Part shown: in pieces, positions 56,216 to 64,000 of the stretch
How the letters are laid out: each line of letters begins with the position of its first letter
Numbering within the stretch: position 1 is the first letter of the stretch
Assembly: GCA_009602725.1 (NCBI GenBank)
Contig: WELB01000028.1
Span: 166,598-230,597, forward strand
DNA: 64,000 bases
Direction of reading: 5' to 3'
DNA from: Spirogloea muscicola
Taxonomy: Eukaryota > Streptophyta > Zygnematophyceae > Spirogloeales > Spirogloeaceae
Notes under the pieces: model-generated
What the model was told of the DNA's origin: nothing
Databases searched by the model: none
The model's input: only the letters and a program-made list of their open reading frames with translations
Translations under genes and position numbers: made by a program

Positions 56216-59200
56216 ATGCCGCGCCGCGTGGCGGCGTCGCTGGGCCCGGCCTGCCTCGTCTCGCTCGGCTTCCTGAGCCCCGCGGCGTGGGCCGCCATCG
56301 TCGAGGAGGGGCCCGGCTTCGGCCTCGACCTCCTCTGGGTGCTCCTCGCCTCCAACGCCGTGGCCGTCGGCCTGCAGCTGCTCGCTGCACGCCTCGGCCT
56401 CGTCACTGGCAAGACCCTCGCCGAGGTCGCCTTCCGCTCCTCATCTCCGCTGCCTTTGCCGTCGAGCTTTCTGCTGTCTCACCTAAGCGTCCACGTCTCG
56501 TTGGCCGCTGCCAGTGCCACTGAAGGGACTACTCGGGCCGCTTGCGTCGTCCTGCCTGCTTGATACAAGACGTGAGCATGTTGCACAACACCTTAGCTCG
56601 TGACTGATGATATGCCCGCGTGCCACCGCGCTTTGGCTCACAGATGTGCCGCGAGGAGTACCCGTGGCCTGTCCCCGTCCTACTATGGGCGTCCTGCGAG
56701 GTTGCAATCGTGGCCCTGGACTGCATGATGGTGAGTGCCTGCGGCTCGCGCTCAGCACCTCTCCTAGCAGCACTATCGCTTTAGTGACTGCCACTCCCTC
56801 AACCCAGTTGAAGCCACTTGCTGACTCGCAAAGGCTTCACGGGTGCTTAGAAGAGAAGAAGCGCCGGTGGGACTGTGGTCTGCTTGGGCTTCTTGGCTGG
56901 CGCCATCCTGTCTCGTGAAGCCACGCAAGAGGGCTGCTGTCCTCGATCCGACAAATCTTTGTCTGGCACTTCACCTCTGGCAGCTCTGAGTATGTATGTG
57001 TGCGTGTGTGCCCTAGGTCCTGGGCGCTGCCATAGGGCTGAAGCTGCTCTTCAGTGTGCCCATGCTGGCTGGTGTCCTCATTATGGAGCTGGAACCAATC
57101 CTTACCGTCGCCCTGCCGCACAACCTGCTGGTACTTCACCAGAGCTTCTCTTGCTGCTGCTGAAAGTGCATGATAGAGAATGAGCTTCTGCAACTTGCTC
57201 ATGCCATTGATATGGTGAACGAACACTGCCAATGGCTTGACGAGCAGGAGCACACTTTTGAGCAGGGCAAGGATAGCAGTGTAAGGGCAATCCGCCAATG
57301 CAATAAGTACTGGAGCTCCTTTGCGAGCAGGGGTTATCCTGGTTCTCTTTGGTAGCTGCAGATTGCATCTTTATAAACGTGCAAGCTCTAAATTGCTGCG
57401 AACTGCTGTCTCGCACTTATTGACAGACTGTCAGGTTTGCGGTGAAGGCGGGGGCCACTGCTTTGGTCATCATCACCATGTGCTTTGTGAACCAACTCAT
57501 GCGAACAGGCTCTCCTTTCCTTGAGCTGGACTCGGACTTTTCTGTCTTGGTCCAACAAGACCGTGTCTGGACGGCCATGGCCTTCTTGGGCTTGAACGTC
57601 CTCCCGCAGAATCTCCATCTCCACTCCTTCCTGCCGCAAGTAGGCCAAATTCTGGGGATAAACCTGCTCACACGAGCTCTTTATACATGATACTGCACTC
57701 ATTCTTGCTCAATATCTTGAAGGCATGTCAAATAGATTTCCTTGCACTTATGGCCCTGGCAGTAAGCCCGACGCTTTGCTTGCTCCATGTATTGTCGGGC
57801 CACACCTTGCTTGGCTCGTTCCGCTTCTTGCTCTTATCTGCAGATAAGTAAGTAAGTACTACTCTCCTGCCTTCTTCCCCTGCCATGTGGCCTCCTCAGT
57901 CTTATGCTTTCGTGTTTATATAGGCCCCTCTGGAAAAGTACAGCCTTGTCAGCAAGGTCTACGTGCAGAATGCTGTGGATATCTGTCTCTCCCTGGGCGT
58001 CGGCTTGCTTGCCAATGCAGCAGCCCTTGGGATCGCATCCACAACATTCTATGCAGGAGGGACAGAACCTTCGAATGGCTTTTTCATTCAGGTGCACTTA
58101 CTAAACTTGTAGGTACAGTTCACTACCATCAGCATGTGAGCTCTGTGAGTGCACGATCTGCCCCTGATTGTGGCAGGTGCTGCAAGAGCTTACCATGTGA
58201 ATAAAGGCAGGGCAACTCACGGTCTCGTGTAGCTTACAGTGGCTGGCTCCTCTTAATCAAAGGCCTTGACTGTCGTGACTTTTGACTTGATATCCTACCC
58301 AGGTGTGGGGCAGCACCCTTGCCCCCACATTTGGCGTCGCGCTTGCCACCATTGGCATCATCTCGTACTTGACGCAAGTGCTGTCTGGCCAAGTTGTGTC
58401 CAAGGGCTTCATGGGCATGCAGAGCAAGCCTTGGCTACGGCGGAGTCTCGTCCGTACAGCTGGCGTCATTCTTGCCTGCACATCCCTCAACAGCCTTGGC
58501 GGCGTGGATCGCATGCTGCAGTTGTGCCAGGTCAGGTTGCCATGCTCAATTCCTGCACTGCAAGTGTTTCATCATGCAACAAACAACACAATATGTAGCT
58601 GACTGCCACTCGGTGAAGCTGACAAAATGTTATTGGACTTGCATCCTTCGGTCCTCAGGTGGTTATGTCTTTGCAGCTGCCGCTTACTCTCATCCCTCTG
58701 ATCAAAGTCACTTCGTCGAAGGTCTACATGGGCCCCTTCCAAATTTCGCGCTTGGCAGCGGCGGCGGCCTGGACGGTGGGCATTCTCATCTACGTGACTA
58801 ACATCATTGTTCTCTTTGAGAACATAGTCGACGACGATGGATCCTCCCTGTCAGGCGATCTGCAGTCAAATCAGGTGGTGTGGGCGACCTTGGCAGGCTC
58901 AGTGCTAGCCAGCGAGTTTATGCTGGCAGCCTGGATGGCCGCCTCTCCGCTCCGACACACGGTGGGGACGCAGCAGCGAGGCTCTCTTGAGAGTATCGTT
59001 GAGGATCAAGCGTTTGTGCTGAAGGCGGTCAGCAGGAAAGAGGCCATACCAGACAACAAGGAGGAGTTACGGCTGCGATTGCGAGGACCAAGGGCCGCCA
59101 ATGGCCTGCGTGGCGAACAAACTAGCTTTGACGCACATCAAGGTGCCGAGCAGCCCTCCACTGAGAAACCTGTGGACCGGGTGGTTCCTAAGGAGGTGCA

Positions 59201-62200
59201 GGAGGAGCCACCTTTGCTTGTCCCTGCTCTTGATGGCGACATGCAGGCAATCCATGGTGGTGATGGTAGCTCTGACAGGTTGGCAGTAGGCGACTCTGAG
59301 GTATCCTGGCACAACCAAGCGTGTGATATAGCGGCAATGCCCGAGATGCCTGTGGGGCAACTTGAGACGGGCACAGCACCTGATCAAGAAGCTCTTCATG
59401 GTGACCAAGTACTGGCAGGTTCTGGCAGTATTGGTAATGGCAGTTCAGAGCAATTGGAGCTGAAGGAGCCACAGCAGGTGCAGGAGTCAGCATCGGCAAG
59501 CTTGCCAGGCGCCATTGATGGAGGAGCTTTGGACGATGCCTGCGAGCCGAGATCGTTGGAGAAGGGATCCCTGGCCCATGGCAATGACAGGTTGACTGAC
59601 GTGCTCAGAGCACCTTCACACGCGATTGAGGACCATGTTGATGGCTTGCCAAATGCCGTTCAGCAGCCCGACATTGCGGATGCGCAGAATGCCCCCCTGG
59701 TCATCCTTGACAAGCCTCAGGAGATGACGCGGGCCAGTGAAGAACGGCGAAGCATGAACGTAGACGAGACTGTGGTGCAGGGAGAGGGCCTGGAGCAGGC
59801 CAAGTCAAGGAGCGCCGCGCTCTATGAGCCAGGGTACGAGCCGAGCATGAGCATGCTTGACATTTTAATCTCAGAGGCGCACAAATATGGGCAGATCAAG
59901 GAGTGGGTTCTGAGATCCGCGCTCAAGAGGCACAACAGAAACGAGAGCATGGAACAGGTGGGCGATTTGGATGCCGGCCCAGCGGACGCGCTCGAGCTGC
60001 ATGTCAAGGTACCTGTCCCGGCCGCAGGTGGCGAGCAGCACTACGCCGTAAGCTCTGCTGAAGGAAAGGTCACTCCAGCGGAGGAGCTCAATCCGTCTCC
60101 ACCTGTGGAGGTAATGGCTGTGAGCCCTTCGGGAGCGCCATCTCCATCCTCCACCACATCAGAGAGCCAAGAGCCAAGCGTCGCTTCAGTAGCGGATTCA
60201 TCGCTTTTTCCTCCAGAGCAAGTGAGCCCCCAACCTCAATGGACCTGATGTCAGCACTCACTCGCCGTGTCTGCTAAGTGAGATGTCATGCATGCTGGGT
60301 GCCTGCGTCTTGATCATGAGCTGCCTGAGCAGTTGAGCAGTGGCTCATGTGAAAGTTGATAATACTTGGTGCTGGCAGGATGTGCCGCCTGGAGCGAGGA
60401 AATCAGACAAGCTCTCAAGCTCGGCTCCAGCTTGGGTTCCAAGTGTACCTTCGGCGTCTGCAAACTTTGTGACGAGCGATGAGATGGAGCTCCACGACAC
60501 CGACTTGGACGCCGATATTGACCTGGAGGACAGCGGAAACTGGAGCTCGGCGGTGGCAGGCGTGCTGAGGGAGGATCCCACGTCGCCACCAAGGGCGGGC
60601 GCGTCTCCAGCAATCATGCAGACAGGCTCTGCAGTCAAGTCCCAGCCCAGCTGGAGCGTGCAATCCGTGGCGGAGCGGGAGAGGTTGGCACCAGAGGGTG
60701 CCTTGGACCCTGGGAGCCTATCGCGCCTTTCGGGGCTGGGACGGGGCGCGCGGCGGCAGCTTGCAGCTGTGCTCGACGAGTTTTGGGGCATCATCTTTGA
60801 CTTGCACGGGCAGCCTGTGGCTGCGAATAGCGGCGGCCAGCAGCAGCACCTGGCGCTAGGACGAGTGGGAATCAAGGGAGGCAACGGCAGAGCTGGCGCC
60901 CAGTCAGTGCCGCAGGACCAGCAGAATATGGCAGGCATGCCGGGGCTTGCGGCATACAAGCACAGCGGCGAGAAATCTTCAGCGGCAGGGCTCTCTGGGG
61001 CGTTCAGTCGCCAGGCCCCACACACCATCTCGGCGTCTACGCTCCGGCAGTTTGCCAGTGTCTCACGGTTGCCGCACTCTGACGGGCGCGGGCATCACAA
61101 CCATGCTGCCGGGGAGAATGGCAGCCTCTCGATGCCCAACCTGTTCAGTTTGCCCGGCTATCCGGCGAGTGGCGATGCTATCGCTGCGTTGGACCGTGGG
61201 CAGGGCGCCAACGTGCCCACCTACCAGCTGCAGCGACGAGCCACGTCGACAACATTGGCAAGGATGGGCCTGGACATTGGCAGCCACAGGTACGGCGATA
61301 GCAACATCAACCTCCATGACATACAGAGGGATGCACAGCTATCGTACTCCCAGGGCTCCATGGGGAGGCCCGGGGGTATGGCCATGTACGGCATGTCGTA
61401 CACTGTCGGGGCCAACTCCAGACAGTTTGACAATGACGTGGAGTACGCAATTGAGGCCCGAGCGCGGCGGCAGGTGCTGGAGCTCATGGAGGCCTACTTG
61501 CCGTTTTCGAACAGGGCCACACCCATGTCGTCGGTGGTAGAGCCGCCGGTACGCTCCTACCACCAGGACAAGGGCCGTAGTTCCTTTGAGAGGGAACGGC
61601 TGCAGGGAGATGGCGGCTGGGATGGTGGGGCGCTCGGTGGGCACCTGGGCTACCATGAACGTCTGTCAGAAGCAGACCCCCCCCCCATGCGTAGCTTCCA
61701 GGCCGACGGTGTGAAGAGCTCAGCGGGGGGGTACAACCCAGAGATGGAGCAGCAAGCAGGGCATGCGAGGGCTCATGCCCGTCGACAAGCGCCTGGCTTG
61801 CATGACTGGAGCGACAGTGAAGGGGCAGCTCGGCCTGGGTATGGGAACCTCGAGGGGGGCCCCCTGTCCTTTGACGACTTGGCGCCATCCCAGCAGATGC
61901 GCGACGCTTTCTCCCTGCAGCACCCGTCCTCCTCTGCCGAGCTCAAGTCGTTCTGGTCCAAGCAGCCTCATGAAACTCTCTTCGGCCCTACGCATGATCA
62001 GGTACAAGCATTAAACCCTCAAATTAATGCCGAGGCTATGGACAGAGTGCACATGCAGGCAGGTTAGTGGTTGTTACTGTGCTCGGCTTCATATATGCTT
62101 GGCCTCACGGCATTCACAAATGCTTACCAATAGAGCTGACAGAGCCACATCCACTTCAGAATGCGGTACCATGTGTAGGGTCAGAGTTTGACTACACTCG

Positions 62201-63607
62201 GGCCATTTTTGGAGGGCGGAATCATTGGCGTGTGCCCATCATTGCTTCCAGCCTTTGCAAGGCATTAACTGACCCGCCTGCCCTGTGTGCTTCTCAGGGT
62301 CAAGCAACCAGCACGTGGTCACAACCTGCAGGTGCGCAGCATGAGCTCGACAATCAGGAGAAAGACGAGTTGCTCATGAGGCTCCGAAGCTGCCTGCACC
62401 AGCTACTCAAGATTGAGGGCTCCAGCTGGCTGTTCCGGTACGAGTGCGGTGCAGACGAGGACGTGATTGCGGCCGTAGTCGATCAGGAAAGGAAGCTGTA
62501 CCAGGAGGCTGTCCATCTTGTGGTGAACGGCCAGATGAGCAGCAGGGAGGACAAGGGCCTCACAACTCTAAGCTTTCACAGGAAGCCCAAGGCCAGCAGC
62601 GACAGCATTGGGGGCAAGGAGGCGCTCCCCGTCCTCTCGCCTGCTCAGCAGGTCCTTGCCATGGAGGCGGTGCTACTGGCAGCCTCCATTTGGGGCTGCG
62701 GGGAAGCATGCCTCTGGTCCCCAACGCTCCTGGTCAACTTTGGAGTCTGGTGTGTGCACAGGGTCCTTGAGCTAGCCCAGATGGAGAGCCGGCCTGAGCT
62801 TTGGGGCAAGTACACCTATGTTCTCAACAGGCTGCAGGTAATTGTTAACTGTCAACATTCGAGATTGCTGCTTAAGTACCTCAGAATTTTGCAACCTATG
62901 CAAGCATTGCTGCACGTGCCACGAATGTTGCAATAGGTTGCTGGTGCAGGCCAGGCAGTTCTTGAGTCCACAATGACCTCGGACGTGCTTGACGCTCGAC
63001 ATTCCCTGCTGAATCCCATAGATTCTGTGATGACCTTGGAAGCTCAACCTGAGCACGTGCAGTAGGAGGCGTGCAAGGTCCACGAGCACTTGGCCAACTT
63101 TGACCTTGCTGACGACAATCATGGCTTTGCACGTCTCCACTTGTGCAGGGTATCCTGGACCCCGCATTTTCCAAGCCACGCACCGTGCCTGCCCTGTGCA
63201 AGTGCTTTGGCGACAAGGTGGGGCAGGACGCAGTCTGTGCCCAGCAGTGGGGATCGCAGCACGCGCTGGCCCAGTCCATGGCCGGCGGCTTCCGGCAGGG
63301 TGGCGCCACGCCAGCAACTTCGACGCCATACTCGCGGAGCAAGGGCCCACCAGCATCCGTGTTCCTGGACATAGTGAAGGAGGTGGAGACGGCGGTGGGT
63401 GCCCGGAAGGGCCGCACGGGCACTGCAGCAGGCGATGTCGCCTTCCCCAAGGGCAAGGAGAACCTGGCATCCGTCTTGAAGCGGTACAAGCGGCGGCTAG
63501 GGAACAAGCAGCCAGGTGGGAGCCTCACAACGATGACAGCGTGTGCCAGTAGCACAGGGCCACCACAGCGCCGTGGGCATCAGCATCAGTCATGGGTCCG
63601 CATATGA
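56216..63607 (+). CDS. EIN2: EIN2-like Nramp protein with C-terminal signalling domain
   Basis: In land plants EIN2 sits in the ER membrane. When ethylene signalling is on, its C-terminal part is released and acts in the nucleus and on mRNAs. Ten exons join in phase to 1734 residues: 56216-56425, 56644-56730, 57017-57130, 57427-57639, 57924-58091, 58303-58530, 58659-60221, 60379-62001, 62298-62837, 63149-63607. The Nramp-like part fills exons 1-7 ([58 protein letters not shown]). A long variable linker follows. Conserved C-terminal blocks: [69 protein letters not shown] and [20 protein letters not shown] followed by the basic KRYKRRL (nuclear signal in plants). The last exon may splice at CAGCCAG/GTGGGA, so the end is provisional. 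Confidence 0.94.
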
Positions 63608-64000
63608 CATCAACGTTTTAGCAGCGTGCACGAGCCAGCGAGCTGCGGGTGTGCTGCGCCGGCCATCTCCCTCACCCCTCTATAACCAGTTTCCGTGCAC
63701 AGCTTTTTGTACAACCTCCTTTTTCCTGCCTTGCTCCCCACTGACGATCAACAGCAGCGGCGTGTGGCCCACGTGCTGCCACTCGTACAGTTGGCGACTC
63801 CTCCCACTCGCATTTGTAGTAAGACTTCAGGTACGCCACATCCTAGTGCAATAGAGTTGGTGGACGATAGAGTTTGCTATTCGGCAAAAAATTGCCGCAT
63901 TTTGCTCGCGTCACCAGCAGCTTGTTCAGACCAGTGGTAGAAGTGACAGTCAATCGGTGCTGCTGCGCACCAGCTTCAGTCCAGCCCCCACAGTGGTGGC
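63608..64000. other. 3' flank of EIN2
   Basis: No further domain is seen. It probably contains 3' UTR or a last non-conserved exon. Confidence 0.4.

Noticed and set aside
1-64000. Bacterial contamination or an organelle genome, suggested by long open frames.
   Set aside because: Many in-phase GT-AG introns and nuclear gene families throughout.

Overview
This is nuclear DNA of a green-lineage eukaryote, most probably a streptophyte alga or another early plant-lineage organism. Most recognisable genes are split by many short introns (up to 16 exons) with GT/AG borders. Gene starts are GC-rich and often carry CGG/GCC runs. The gene set is plant-like: an EIN2-type Nramp protein with its long C-terminal signalling tail, an ER-anchored allantoinase, a monodehydroascorbate reductase with a transit-peptide-like first exon, an HDEL calreticulin and a plant-type PIG-Y. 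I cannot name the species. Apart from the paralogous pair at the left end, neighbouring genes are unrelated, as expected for a nuclear chromosome.

Layout. 3-8423: a tandem pair of paralogous RGG/LOTUS-like protein genes, the first decaying at its 3' end, separated by a copia-type fossil (about 2790-3060) and a repeat island (3700-5352). 9446-10259 (-): a small single-pass membrane protein. 11144-13400: coding-looking exons that I could not resolve. 13620-18368 (-): monodehydroascorbate reductase. 18541-20390: repeat island. 21474-24335 (-): glycerophosphodiester phosphodiesterase. 25570-30067 (+): allantoinase. 31241-32486 (+): ribosomal protein eS24. 34247-37900 (-): poly(A)-binding protein, head-to-head with 38727-41591 (+): Misato/DML1. 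41740-42850: repeat island. 43662-47978 (+): calreticulin. 48910-49407 (-): PIG-Y. 50165-55720: the largest repeat island. 56216-63607 (+): EIN2-like. For ten genes I joined exons by eye so that each junction keeps phase and family alignment; exon coordinates are in the entries. PIG-Y is the exception, because its first exon contains an n.

The most unusual material is the repeats. The islands consist of 5'-truncated copies of a non-LTR (LINE-type) retrotransposon. Its last coding part is recognisable (about 50905-51450), and several copies keep the same terminal residues and stop. Different 3' modules follow the stop. One module, a 50-90 nt unit built round a GGGCTGGC...GCCAGCCC hairpin, also occurs alone and moves alone: one 86-nt copy has a perfect 15-bp target duplication (4798-4913), and another sits inside a LINE copy with an 8-bp duplication. 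A related about 90-bp sequence lies at the 5' ends of two unrelated genes and is in frame with both, so it may give two different proteins nearly the same 17-residue leader.

The genes form no single pathway. They are mostly housekeeping: translation, ER folding and GPI-anchor synthesis, purine nitrogen recycling, ascorbate recycling, lipid turnover and ethylene-type signalling. Four single n characters, all in GC-rich 5' regions, look like unresolved gaps and probably distort some gene starts.
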